Part shown: positions 45,988-57,745 of the stretch, piece by piece
Layout of the letters: every line of letters begins with the position of its first letter
Numbering within the stretch: position 1 is the stretch's first letter
Assembly: GCA_025267735.1 (NCBI GenBank)
Contig: CM046303.1
Span: forward strand, 68,773,034 to 68,837,033
DNA: 64,000 bases
DNA from: Mactra quadrangularis
Taxonomy: Eukaryota; Mollusca; Bivalvia; Venerida; Mactridae
Direction: 5' to 3'
The notes under the pieces: generated by a model
Told to the model about the DNA's origin: nothing
The model's database searches: none
What the model saw: only the letters and a program-made list of their open reading frames with translations
Position numbers and translations under genes: made by a program

Positions 45988-46312
45988 AGTAGTGAGTTCA
46001 GTTACCGCGAACGTTACAGAACGTTCCGTAACGATACATTCGGAACTCCTCGGCCTTTGCTGCGAATAATTTCGGACATATCTAGACGCTATTTTGAAAC
46101 TACCGGTGTTAAAGTAAACAAATATATGGTCGTTTAGGCATTGAGTGATGTTTCGTTTTTAGTCCGTAAATTTTGAAATATCACTCATTGCCTTAACGAT
46201 CGCATATTTGTGTATTAGATTAGAGTATTCGCAGCGAATGGCCGAGGAGTTCCGAATGCATCGTTATGTAACGTTCTGTAACGTTTTGTGTAATTGAACA
46301 CGCTACAGTTGT
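45988..46312. mobile_element. MITE family C, full copy (inverse orientation)
   Basis: Nearly complete inverse of 20296-20620: 'gttcagttaccgcgaacgtt' start, 'cggaactcctcggcc', central 'gatgtttcgtttttagtccg' dyad, and 'attcgcagcgaatggccgag' then 'ttgaacacgctacag' end. Confidence 0.85.
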
Positions 46313-47645
46313 AAATATATCAGCATGTTTTCTCTTCTCACAAAACAAAACTAAACAAATCAAAGCACTGAAAGCACTGGAGTTGTTCGACTTAGAAAAC
46401 ATGTATAGCTGCAGTCACTTGTTGTGATCAGAAAATGGAATTAAAGTATGTAGAATAACATTTGTCACTTTAAAGATAGAATGCAGAACTCTCATTGTAT
46501 GAAACTTACCTGCTAAATGGTGCTGTTTGTACACATGTACTTTGTTACTGTACATACAGTTTAATACAGTATTCATTGGAATACCAGAAAAAGAAACTAA
46601 CTAACCTCTATACAAAGCCACTTTCCGGAAATTTATTAATTAAAGTGGCTTTGTAGAGATGGTGGCTTTGTCAAGAGGTTTTAAGTCAATCCTTTATTTA
46701 TGTTGAATTTTTATATGATAGCTTTCGTTGTTTTTTAAGTATAATCAAGTACTATCATACTTATTGGATGCTGGAGATTCTAAATTTAATATACAGTTTG
46801 GTACAATATTCGATCTGTTCAGGAACATAGGCTCGGCATGATGATAATTCAACAACTAGGTTGTATATTCAAGCTGAAGTTGGATTTGTTTTAGTGAGCC
46901 ATGGTTGTATTTTTTAGTGTATTATATTCAGAATTATCTTTTGATAGGTAACATTTACATGAAACTTAATCTGTTAAATGTACATTAATATACCATAAGT
47001 CACAATCATGAAAGACGTCTTTTAATCTAGACATAAATATCAGCACACTGAATAAATCCAGCAACATCAACACCATTAGTTTATTAACCATGCATGGATA
47101 TAAACTGGCATGCTTGAAACTGAATGAAATATTGGAATGTTCCTCTTTAAACAGTAACTTGAAAATGCAATAACAAAGTGTTACTATGACTGTAATGAAA
47201 ATATTTAATGTTTTCAATGAGTAAATAAAATACGATATTAGCAAACAGATAAATAAATAAATCTATTTTCAATTGTTAACATTAATAAAAATCGTGTATG
47301 GGAATATTCCGGTATCCGGACACCATATCCGGGATGGAATTATGTACATAGGAAAAATAATGAACGCTATAATGATTATTGTCACGAAAAGCGATTAAAC
47401 GTGATTTTTAAGTTAAGAGCTTTAAGCGCTTAACTTATTACGACCATCTCGACAGGCGTTTCGGGTTTAGCCAACCCAAGTCTAAGACAAAGTAGTTCTT
47501 CCGACTTCTACCTCACCACAACCACTCAATTTTCTTTTATAGTATGTACAAATTGTCGATACTCTACGAAATTACAGACATAAGTGCATCATATGGAACA
47601 TAAAATCATTAAAAACAAGCTGTCGCAAAGTTTTCCTTTTATATT
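46313..47645. other. Spacer with one small foldback
   Basis: 46601-46685 folds: 'aacctctatacaaagccact' pairs with 'aaagtggctttgtagag', and also with 'gtggctttgtcaagaggtt'. Otherwise nothing is recognised. Confidence 0.5.
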
Positions 47646-47647
47646 AG

Positions 47648-47735
47648 GCACGTTTCACAAGGCGAGCGCTAATATGCTACACAAAATTGCTTTCAAAAAG
47701 CGCTAGCTAGCGATAGCCTTGTGGAACATGCAGCT
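47648..47735. repeat. Mini foldback (16-bp ends)
   Basis: 'ggcacgtttcacaaggc' and 'gccttgtggaacatgc' are inverted, enclosing 'gcgagcgct' and 'agcgctagctagcg' words. It is a very short non-coding element. Confidence 0.6.
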
Positions 47736-49290
47736 TGACATGAATACGCGCAAAGATATCGAACTATTTTCTATGACGTTACTCAACCCACAGAGATGAA
47801 CGAAGTCGCCGGAAAGAGTCGAACTCTATAAACATTGAAATTATCGAGGGTAATTAGACGAGATGACCAGCATGCATTTGATCGCGATTTATTTGGATAT
47901 CATCATTGAAGTGTTACAATGATTTTAAAGCGTTTGATCATGTTTGGATGGATTTATACACTTAACTAAACTTATAAGTATACTTATGAGCCGCTTCATG
48001 GAAAAACCTGCCTTAATGACAAAATTTTCGATTTTTATGTTTCTGCATTTTCACATAGGAAAATGTTTGTAGTTTTTGAAGTCGACTAAACAAACCAGAT
48101 CCATTGATTATTTGCATACTTTCATAGGAAAAGCATAGTCAAAGACATGCATACTATTCAATATTAAAAAGCACCACAAATGAGGTACCCATGCACTCTC
48201 AAAAAATAAATAAGCATTAAACATTTGTCACACTTTCTATTTCCGGTAAATGCTCGCTTTCGGTTACCATTTAGTGGTATGTAACCTTTATGGTCATTCA
48301 GAACACCTCGATCATTCATTGAAAATTAATCCTTAGTTATTGTGTGAATGGCCGAGTAATTCCGAAAGTTGTTCATTTGTATCTAACAAAGGGTACGGAA
48401 TACCCGATGTTTTACGCTTGCCCATATTTGACTTACGATAGTCTTTATCTTAAGCTCGCAACTGGATAGTCCAGCTAGCATATTAAACAGAAAACCAGAG
48501 AGGCCTAGGTTGATTCCCTTACCAAGTTTATTGAAAAATGTTACACCAATAGCAAAGTTACAAATATGTAAACCAAATCTTTCTTAAAATTACACCAAAG
48601 GGGCAAATACTTCCCTGACTGGAATAGTAAATGAATTCTGATAAGCCTAAGAGCTATTGTGGTGTTATTTGGCTATAATTTTAAAGATGAATAAACTTCG
48701 TAAAAACATCTACGGGTACATTTAAACAACGAAACTAACTGCCTTAAAACTCTCGAATCGCAAAACCTAATGATTTTACAATAATTTCATCTTAATTATT
48801 CAGATAAGTTTATAAGTAAACTAAAATCATATATTATTTGAATACATTAATCTAATCTATTGAAAATATTTAATGATTTAAACTCGTTTGTACCCGTTTT
48901 AATCGTCATCAACATTTCTTTAGCGCGTCTTCTTTCAATTTCGATTTTGTATAAAAACCTGACAAATCGGAACGGAACGGATGAATGTACGCAATATAAA
49001 GAGCTTGGATTTATTTCAATAAAATTCAAAAACCACAGATGTTAATTTATTTTTTATAAGGTATGTATTATCTAAAGTTTATTGAAAAAACGGGAATAAT
49101 AGACGATTTCAATAACATGTTTGAGTTGAACAATCTTTTGTTAGGCTGTATTTTGAAGAGCGATATGCAGTTAAACGACTATACAGTGATTTTTTCTCTT
49201 TCTTTATTTCTTTGTGTAAAAGTAGTTTAAGCATTTGAATACATCTAGGCTCATGTGAAAAGAAATTTATTTCAAGTTTGCGTAAATGAT
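47736..49290. other. AT-rich spacer
   Basis: No gene or array recognised. Confidence 0.4.
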
Positions 49291-49546
49291 AATATAAAGA
49301 TTTTTTATAAAAGATAGCAAACTCTGTTTTCAATATTTCGGCCGAAGCCTTTATCAAGAAATTATTTCATGAATCACATTACATTTTGAACATAGACGCC
49401 ATATTGTGTATTTAATAATGACATAACGTCGTCATTGACGTCGCGACGTCAAAATGTAATGTGATTCATGAAATAATTTCTTGATAAAGGCTTCGGCCGA
49501 AATATTGAAAACAGAGTTTGCTATATTTTATAAAAAATATTTCTAT
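49291..49546. repeat. Large foldback with about 98-bp arms and hammerhead-like word
   Basis: Left arm about 49291-49389, right arm about 49449-49546, about 60-nt loop. The arms share 'atagcaaactctgttttcaa', 'tatttcggccgaagccttta' and 'tcaagaaattatttcatgaa' with few mismatches. Each arm contains (in one sense) ttgataaa-GGC-TTCG-GCC-GAAAT, resembling a hammerhead ribozyme core with stem II and a UUCG loop, but with two changes from the CUGAUGA consensus. No ORF. Confidence 0.85.
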
Positions 49547-49766
49547 ATTCCCTTTGGAATTGCATTGGACAAAAGATAATATAAAGATTTTCGTTTATAT
49601 TTCAAAAAGGTTTAGATCTAATCAGGGACCGCGCCAATGATGAAAAAAAATAGATTAACCTGTTATAAAGCCAAAAAATATGACCGTTCTTTTTTAACTC
49701 AGAGATTCGTTGTTTTAAATATATTGCCGTCTAAAAGCTCGTTGTCAAATTGAAATTCATTTTAAA
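49547..49766. other. Short spacer
   Basis: Nothing recognised. Confidence 0.4.
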
Positions 49767-49769
49767 CTA

Positions 49770-50179
49770 GAGCCCGTTCCTCAATGCGTGTTCTTCGTAT
49801 CGCTTCGTGGCAATTTCCTATGAAGCGGTCTGCTACGAAGTACAAAATTGAATCGCTAGCTGGCGATACGTAGCAATTTTTCTTCTTGCTCGTCTTTTTA
49901 AATGGCTGCACACTATAGTGAACAGGTTTCTTTTTCAATAAGTCTGTTTCATTTAATGCACATATTTTGTCGGAGCAGTTAAAGTATATAAACGTGGTCA
50001 CAGATTGATGATTATATTTTTCATTTGTTACAATTTAGAACTTTTGTTTGTGAAAGTTACCAACTTGAATTTGATAGCTTTACTCGAACCCCTTTGCGCG
50101 TTGTGTAGAACTTGTGTACACGCTACGAAAAGCGCATTTCAAAAAGCGTTACGTAGCGACTTTCTTTAGGAACGGGCAC
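49770..50179. mobile_element. 410-bp MITE with GAGCCCGTTCCT ends and CTA duplication
   Basis: Ends GAGCCCGTTCCT and (complement) GTGCCCGTTCCT, flanked by CTA on both sides (49767-49769, 50180-50182). Subterminal 'cgctacgaa/ttacgtagcg' and 'ctagctggcgatacgtag' dyads recur. A 3-bp duplication and these ends would fit PIF/Harbinger, but the superfamily is not proven. Confidence 0.75.
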
Positions 50180-50182
50180 CTA

Positions 50183-50520
50183 GTTCGACAAAGCGCAGTA
50201 TGAGACTGCCCAGACTAAATGAACGTACTTGCTTATTATTAAAACACCGAAGTGATCCAAGTACGAGAAACAATTCGAATCTACGCACAAAGTTATGACG
50301 TAACCAATAATTGTACCCAATTATTCGACACAGAGTCAATTATATTTTATTACTTTTGTACAACAAGGCCATACTAAATTTATTCTTTATTTTGCGATTG
50401 GTCAAAATGTTTTAACAGTGTAACCAAGCAAAAGAAAACAACAAAAAAGTGAGTGACAAACAAAACAAAACATGACATAACTAACAAATTAATTTTGTAA
50501 TTATCTATATACGTAATAAA
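50183..50520. other. Spacer
   Basis: Nothing recognised. Confidence 0.4.
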
Positions 50521-50521
50521 G

Positions 50522-50845
50522 GACCATAGTCAGTTATTTCCCCTTGCATACTCTTCAAATATGTAGGTCCAATTAGTTTGATTACTCAGATTTTACCCTT
50601 ACTTTGCAATGTCAATCTGCCAGAATTAATCTTAAATAACTTTTTTTTGTAAATCATTTAATTTGTTTGAAATTCAAGTTAAGTATTTTAAGGGTAAAGA
50701 ACTATCTAAATTTCATCACTTTTGTTAATATCGTATTCAACAAGAAAGATATTGGACGAAATATTTTTTTTTATCCTTACATAGGAATTCAATGATAAAA
50801 TCCGAGGATTCCAACTGTAAGGACCTACTTACCAATTTACCAAAT
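50522..50845. mobile_element. MITE family B, right end truncated
   Basis: It starts 'ggaccatagtcagttatttc', matching 60018 onward, continues collinearly ('taggtccaattagtttgatt', 'ctgccagaattaatcttaaa', 'aatgataaaatccgaggatt') and stops at 'cttaccaattta', before the second terminal repeat. Confidence 0.85.
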
Positions 50846-53029
50846 TCAATTTACAATAATGCAATTCAAATGTCTTCTTTTGTCCCAGAGTGCTTGGAGA
50901 TGTTAAGCTTTATATGAACGCTTTGAAAAATCGCAAAAGGTTTAGAAAATGTTCAGGCGACATCAAAAGACAACAATAAAGCGTTTATTTATTCGGGAAC
51001 TCGATTATGTATGTCGCATTGATCTAATATTTGGAGAACATTTTTCTATTCATTCAGATATGAATTTATCTATGATGTCCTTTCTCTATTGAGCATTAGA
51101 TATAGAGGGAAAATGCGGACAACAATTTAAAGGATAAGAGTAAAAATGCGGACGCGTACAAAATAAGAAAAGGTTAAGATTGAAAAAAAATATTAATGAT
51201 GCCAACTAAATTTTACGAAAACATTTATTCATTTCGTCAAATGTCAAATAATAAAAATATTCATCAGTTCCAACACCTCTTCTTAATGTTAAACTAAAGT
51301 CGTCACAGGTAGATATGTGATATGTCAATACTTTATTCTAGTACTTTATGCTAAAATAGATTAAAGGAAAACCAGAAATGTAATAGATTCTAGTCAAATT
51401 CGGCCACAAATCATGCAAAACAGGTTCGAGTATGCAATTTTAGTCTATTAGATTAAGATAAAAATATCGCGATATATTGCGGGACCGTACCGGTACGTAT
51501 TGTGTTTGAGACGTATTGCGATATACCGGTATACCGGTATTATCGCGCATCCCTACTGGATAGGAGACAAAAAAAACCAACAGAACTGGTCAATCTTGAA
51601 TGCTATCAAGTTGTTGATATCGTCAGCATCACTTGTATTAACAATAATAGTATATATTATATAATTTGAGTATAAGCATTTTCAAAAATGCTTGAACCGC
51701 CGTTTAGCCGTGTATACTCTTTAGAGTAAAAACATTCAAGCAATATGCGCTAGCGTCTTATACCGTCTCAAGTATTTTTATTTTAGAACACAATAATAAG
51801 CGTGCCCAGCAGCGTGTTCAGTTACCTTGACCATTCCGTAACGGTAGAATCGGAACAATTTAACCAATTGACAGCTCAACCCGAGACAACTCAATATCAT
51901 ACTAACGGATTGAGTTGTCCCAACTATGTGTTGAGTACTGCACAGGTTGAGTTGGCTCCGGGTTGAGTTCTCCCGTATCCGTAACGTAAGCTAACAGTAG
52001 TTACTAATCACGGAGCTGGTAAAGATATGTAAAACCAGTGAGTCTATTTATAGAATACCAGGAATTAGCGCGCCCTATGTAAAACCATTGATTTAAATTT
52101 GCCCCGAAGTAGGGAATTTAGGTCTGCATTTTTTCAACAAATGCGAGTTTTAGAAAGAATAAACATGTCTATTAACTGGCACACGTTTATATATTGATAT
52201 AGGTATTTTCGATAATTATTTCAAGCAGGTAACCCAACAAAACATGGCTTCGACGAGCCCATTCACGCACCCCTAATTTGACTTTTCGACGTCCATTTTT
52301 TCATAATATGACCTCAATGCATCGTTTTGATTGGCTTTAAGCAACCGGTGTTGACTACAAATTGCTCAAATATTGACAATTGTCTATATCGCCTGTCCAA
52401 CGACCGGCGATAATGATATTGACCTTTACTATGAACCTTTAAACGGCCAGTGAAAGTTTACCAAATTCCAATATAGCTGCAAAACCTTATACGCATTTGT
52501 ATTGGTTGAGCGTGTAAACAACGCCTTATATGATATTATCATGCTAGTGACGAATGCAACCTCGTATTACATGTACGTCATATATAGCGTGGCTACACTT
52601 TGTATTCAAGCTCAATAAGTTGCTCTATGTTTATAGGTGAAAGATCAGAGATGCACGTTTGAAAAAAAGCAATGGTTACTTTCGTTTTTGTTAATTTTCC
52701 GTTATCTAACTATTGCAAAACTGTCCAACATCTTTGAATTTCGACATTTTGATATTACAGGCGTGAAAATTTGTTGCATTTATTTTTAAAAAAAGTCACG
52801 AGACAGTCATGCAATTTAAATGTGTGTGTCTCTGCCTATAAATACAAATATCAGTTTGTACGTAGTATTTTAGCAGAGGTAGAAAGTCAACGAGTGAATC
52901 TATCGAACCGGTTCATTGGAGAGTAGCCTTACCTTTACTTGTTACGGAAGAAGTTTGTTGCCGGATACATGAAAGGATTTAACATGTATCTCAATTCCGA
53001 AAAGATGTGCCTAAATACAAAAGGCAAGC
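50846..53029. other. AT-rich region with an inverted 'CAACTCAACCCG' motif cluster
   Basis: At 51870-51985 'agctcaacccgagacaactc' is answered by 'ggattgagttgtccc' and 'ggttgagttggctccgggtt'. 51815-51865 resembles one end of MITE family C. No gene is seen. Confidence 0.5.
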
Positions 53030-53031
53030 TA

Positions 53032-53266
53032 TAGTTCTATTACATTAACCTGTCACAACTTGAATAATTACACGGTCACTGAATGTGTTATTATTTAACC
53101 TCTTTTTAACCATTGAGCCACCAATCCATATTAATTATTGATAATCTAACTACATATGCGACGATTTTGAATATCGGGGAAATAACAAGTTCGAAAGGGG
53201 TTAAAAATAATAGATTCAGTGACCGTATAATTATTTAAATTGTGCTAGGTTAATGTAATAGAACTA
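53032..53266. mobile_element. MITE family E, intact copy (235 bp)
   Basis: Inverted ends of about 50 bp (TAGTTCTATTACATTAACCT and 'attacacggtcactgaat' with complements) and TA on both sides (53030-53031, 53267-53268). A second copy at 54334-55281 is split by another MITE. Confidence 0.9.
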
Positions 53267-54331
53267 TATTTCGAATAGAAAACATACTTTTTTTAAATAA
53301 CACGCCAGCAAATATAGAAAATTAGAAATGTAAGGTTCAAAGGACATTTTCACACGTGAAAAAATATACTCGGACACGAGAAAACATAATCCATTCGAAC
53401 AAATTAAAAACTGGCGAGCTTTTCACCTAGGTGTAAATGTCCGTCATTTTGACTCTCTTAAAATTACCTGGTCCGCTGCAGTGGTACCTCAGGTCAATAG
53501 TCAGTCAATATAGTACGAAACTCTTAAAAATTAAAAAAATCCGCAAACAATAATATTACGTCTGCTCGATCTATAACCTGGTCCGTAACTCTTACGCTGT
53601 TAAAATTAACTGGTCCGCTACAGTTAATCATAGTTTGAAAAGATCGTCAATAGAACTCAGTAAACACGATTAGGCTTCTTTATTTGTAGTCCGCTAAAAA
53701 GGACAAAAAGGTATATCATTAAAATATTACATTTGAATCCTATGAACTTTGTTTTCAAATGATAAAGTCTCTAACAGTTGAAATGTATAATATTTACAAC
53801 AATATGTAATGAAAAATCGACGATTCTTTTTATAGTTGAAATCTGCAAATTTATTTCTTAAAAAAAATATTTGATATTGGTATTTATATATTTACGTTTG
53901 AATAAATATTTAATGTAATTTCCAAAAACTCTATCAATCTTATCTTTTCAAATAAAATATTGGCAAATCTCAATTATATATCTACTATACACACATTATG
54001 ATACGCATATTTGTTATACTGTATCCGTATACTAAACTGGTTCGCTGGTCCGTAGTCCGTTGGTCCGCAAAATATACCTGCCTATTTTCATGTGAGTCGA
54101 AAGGATTTGCGAAAATGTGTTGATATAAAACGCTGATTTTTCGTGTGTTGCACTGTTGATAGAAATATTGTTTATATGGTTTCCCCCCCCCCCAAAAATG
54201 TTTTTTCTATAGTGCGTACAAAAAACAAAACACTGTTTATAATAACAATAGAATAAACTAATCCACTACGAGGGACGCTCAGGATGACAATAACATAAAC
54301 ATGTGATATGTTTTACGATTGTCTTAGTTGT
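53267..54331. other. AT-rich spacer with C11 run
   Basis: 'tggtccgctgcagtggtacc'-like and 'ctggtccgctacagt' words are loosely repeated (53470-53630). Run of C at 54183-54193. No gene. Confidence 0.4.
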
Positions 54332-54333
54332 TA

Positions 54334-55281
54334 TAGTTCTATTACATTAACCTGTCACAACTTGAATAATTACACGGTCACTGAATGTGTTATTATTTAA
54401 CCTCTTTTTAACCATTGAGCTATTGTACGATTATATTGAACTGTCCGATCGCATAAATTAAAACGTCACATAACACGGAATATTTAATGCTCGGATTAAC
54501 TTCGGTAGTTCACGTGGAATGTATTGTTAGAACATAACACTTATGTATTATATCGTATTTGCAATGTGTATCAAAGTTTGTGTGGCCTAGTGGTAAGACG
54601 GTCGGTCTGTCAATCTTTTAGTCGTAGGTTCGAGTCCCAATAGATACTTATTTTTATCTATTTTTCTTTTTCAAATCGTGGACGGGTTTTGTAAAACACA
54701 ATGCCTTCGTGCATCATGAAAATCATTCTGTCTTTTTTAGTTTTTACCGCCAAAAATGGACACCGTGTAAAAGAGAACGCCCAGTAGCTCAAACGACACT
54801 GCCAGTGAAACTAAATTCTATTTGACATTGTTTGGTTTGTAGTGTTTATTTTGTATTTCAAAAAGATACTGAATAAAATTAAACAATAAAAAGAATAAAA
54901 AAAAATAAAAAGGGCATCTGCAGATTCATACTCACGTCCATTCCAAAAATATATGTTCTGAAGCGTTTCACTTTAACCGCACGACTATTCAGTCGGATGA
55001 GATATCGACACTAAATTAACCTACAAATTGTATTTCTATTGCAAAATTCTATATATAGAACACGGAAAATAATGTATACAGTGTGCGATAACCGTGTAAT
55101 TATGCAATCGGACAGTTCAATATAATCGTACAATACCAATCCATATTAATTATTGATAATCTAACAATATATGCGACGATTTTGAATATCGGGGAAATAA
55201 CAAGTTCGAAAGGGGTTAAAAATAATAGATTCAGTGACCGTGTAATTATTTAAATTGTGACAGGTTAATGTAATAGAACTA
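54334..55281. mobile_element. MITE family E, interrupted copy
   Basis: Left half 54334-54420 and right half 55136-55281 together match 53032-53266. The halves are separated exactly by a family A element and its TA duplication. The left flank retains TA (54332-54333); the right flank does not, probably through mutation. Confidence 0.9.
54423..55133 (+). mobile_element. MITE family A with tRNA-like core, nested in MITE E
   Basis: 711 bp, ends 'ttgtacgattatattgaact'+'gtccgat' inverted, TA at 54421-54422 and 55134-55135. The tRNA-like core at about 54577-54650 has an A box (GTGGCCTAGTGGTAAGACGG) and B box (GGTTCGAGTCCC). Inverse of 27223-27920. The sister empty site in 53032-53266 reads 'gagccaccaatcc', so the target was probably gagcTAccaatcc. 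Confidence 0.92.
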
Positions 55282-55878
55282 AAGTGTAGTGGAAAAGATT
55301 TTACTAACACAAACACGATTTAACAACAAATGGTGGTATCCATCATGCTAATTTTGTTACAATGAATTACACACATTTTACTTTCATTACTGCCTAACCA
55401 GAAATTGATTGTCTCATTTCTAATGTTTATCAAAACACGTTTTTTTTGTACGCACTATATGTAACTTTTAATTGAAATGGGCTGTAGTATGGCTGCATTA
55501 AAAAAACAATAAAATGTCGGCAGTAGAAATCGAAAGGATTCATGTCACGTGACTTTTGCCCATTGCTTTCAAAATCTACCCATCACAATATCACGGCGTT
55601 GAGACGCCGTGAAATATAAGTTATGTTATTTGATTTTATGGCAATAACATGCTGTTCAAGAGTTGCTGTGTTATGAGGAAGCTTTACTTTAAATATATTT
55701 TTTAAACAAAAAAATAATGTACATCACATCACTGTAACCCCGATAATGTCTTAAATGTTGTGTCATACCACTGAAATTTAATAAAAACAATATATTATAA
55801 GTTTCGTATTGTGTGATGACCTATCGTCTCATTCCGAGAAAATATGAAATTCAAATCGTATCATTTATGGAGATTTTC
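55282..55878. other. Spacer with dispersed repeat fragment
   Basis: 55505-55570 ('aaaatgtcggcagtagaaat' ... 'acttttgcccattgc') matches 8515-8600. No gene. Confidence 0.5.
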
Positions 55879-55880
55879 TA

Positions 55881-56587
55881 CGGAGCCCCTAAAAGGACAT
55901 TTTGAAATACTTTTTTTATTTTCACAACTATTTCGTTTAAACGTAATATTATTTCGTTTTAACGAAATAATTATTTCGTTTTTTCGAAATAAAGTTATTT
56001 CGTTTTTTCGAAATAATTATTTCGTTTTTTCGAAATAATTATTTCGTTTAAACGTAGTATTATTTCGTTTTAACGAAATATTATTCCGTTTAATCGAAAT
56101 AATTATTTCGTTTTTTTCGAAATAATTATTTCGTTTTTTCGAAATATATTTCGTTTAAACGTAATATTATTTCGTTAAATCGAAAAAATTATTTCGAAAA
56201 AACGTAATAATATTATTTCGAAAAAACGAAATAATTATTTCGAAAAAACGAAATAATTATTTCGATTAAACGAAATAATATTTTGTTAAAACGAAATAAT
56301 ATTACGTTTAAACGAAATATTATTTCGAAAAAACGAAATAATTATTTCGAAAAAACGAAATAATATTATTTCGAAAAAACGAAATAATTATTTCGAAAAA
56401 ACGAAATAATTATTTTGAAAAAACGAAATAATATTATTTCGAAAAAACGAAATAATTATTTCGTTTAATCGAAATAATATTTCGAATAAACGAAATAATA
56501 GTTCGTTAAAACGAAATAATATTAAGTTTAAACGAAATAGTTGTGAAAATAAAAAAAGTATTTCAAAATGTCCTTTTAGGGGCTCCG
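55881..56587. mobile_element. 707-bp giant foldback MITE filled with ATTTCG/CGAAAT repeats
   Basis: Ends CGGAGCCCCTAAAAGGACAT... are inverted and identical for about 62 bp; TA flanks both sides (55879-55880, 56588-56589). The interior is a nearly uninterrupted series of 'taattatttcgttttttcga'-type words that are themselves palindromic, and it switches to the complementary polarity at the middle (about 56190-56230). The whole element can therefore fold as one hairpin with about 350-bp arms. No ORF of its own. Confidence 0.93.
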
Positions 56588-57204
56588 TAATTTTCAGACA
56601 TTATAATGCTGTCTTAAACTGAAAACAAACATACCTTGTCATATTTAATCTATTGAAAACAACTGTATATTGCATCATCATAGACTGAAATACAATTTGC
56701 ATAATATGTTTTCTCGAAAAAAAACTATCGTTCTATCATTACAGTTAGACCATATAAAGTTTTGTTTAGTGTTGAAACAAAGATGTGTCAACAATTGCAG
56801 TGTAATTATATAAAAGAACGTTTTTGTTTGGAACTATTATACATTATCTCGAAAATACAGAACAGCTCTGAAAATAATACGTATTTCTGATCATAATTTA
56901 AAAATATAAAAAGGTCGATATTTCAAACGCTAGAGTTGAACGAAATCAGCGTTTTTGTCTTTGTAATTTGATAGACGTCAAAAATAAATTTCATTTTATT
57001 TTCAAGTGGGCTATGTATGCCCATATTCGAAAAATTTACATATAGGAATATTATGTAATTAAGCCGAGTATGTTTAAATTAATTAATTGTTTAAATAGTA
57101 ATAATAAATCAGAATGGAATTCTGTAGCGAAATATTAAGAAGAAGTTTTTTTATAGTTAGAAATACAATACTAATAGGTTTACCCAAATAATTTAGTGTA
57201 AGTA
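56588..57204. other. AT-rich spacer
   Basis: Nothing recognised. Confidence 0.4.
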
Positions 57205-57370
57205 ACCCGGGTCGATAGCGCAGTTGGTAGCGCGCCAGGATTTAGAATCTCGTGCCCGAGGGGTGCGCGTTCGAATCCCACCCGGGGAGGTTATACCCTT
57301 CCATGAAAATTTGACAATAATGTCGATTTTCCTCCATTGATTAGATAATATGGAGAAGTTTCGGGACACA
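57205..57370 (+). repeat. tRNA-derived SINE with best-preserved head
   Basis: CCCGGGT...ACCCGGG acceptor-like pairing, A box ('gatagcgcagttggtagcgc') and B box ('gcgttcgaatccc'), then the body 'ttccatgaaaatttgacaat' shared with 1072-1310, 1470-1645 and 12170-12430. The oversized anticodon/variable region and attached body argue against a functional tRNA. Confidence 0.82.
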
Positions 57371-57745
57371 TCTAGTTTAGCGGATCCCGGAAATGAGTGT
57401 AATATACGCACGCGCAGCGCACTGTTACTACGGGCAGGTGCGCGAAGCGCACTCTATATATACGTGTCGCGCGACAGCGCGACGATGTTTGTAAAAAGGC
57501 AATAAAATTAAAAAATAACATGATTTTCGAGTTTGTTGTGATTTTTTATGTTAATATTTATTAAAATATTTTAACAAATATTAATTCAATTCATATTTAT
57601 CAGCATTGACCTCAATTTATAAGCGGGAGGCAGTTCATTTTACCATTGGCCAATTTTAGTCACGTGTTGTTATGTCGTCACCGGAACCACGTGAATTCAT
57701 TCATAAACATCAAAACGTAAACAAAGTTGTAAATTTAATACTATT
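57371..57745. other. GC-rich patch and leader before the transposase relic
   Basis: 57405-57485 has CpG-rich repeated 'gcgcagcgcac/gcgcgaagcgcac/gcgcgacagcgcgac' words; the remainder is AT-rich with no terminal inverted repeat identified. Confidence 0.4.

Noticed and set aside
54577..54650. A genuine tRNA gene inside MITE A
   Set aside because: Acceptor pairing is poor and the segment is repeated inside another MITE copy; called tRNA-like only.
57208..57286. A genuine tRNA gene
   Set aside because: A and B boxes are good, but the anticodon arm does not fold cleanly, a SINE body follows, and several other copies exist in the window.
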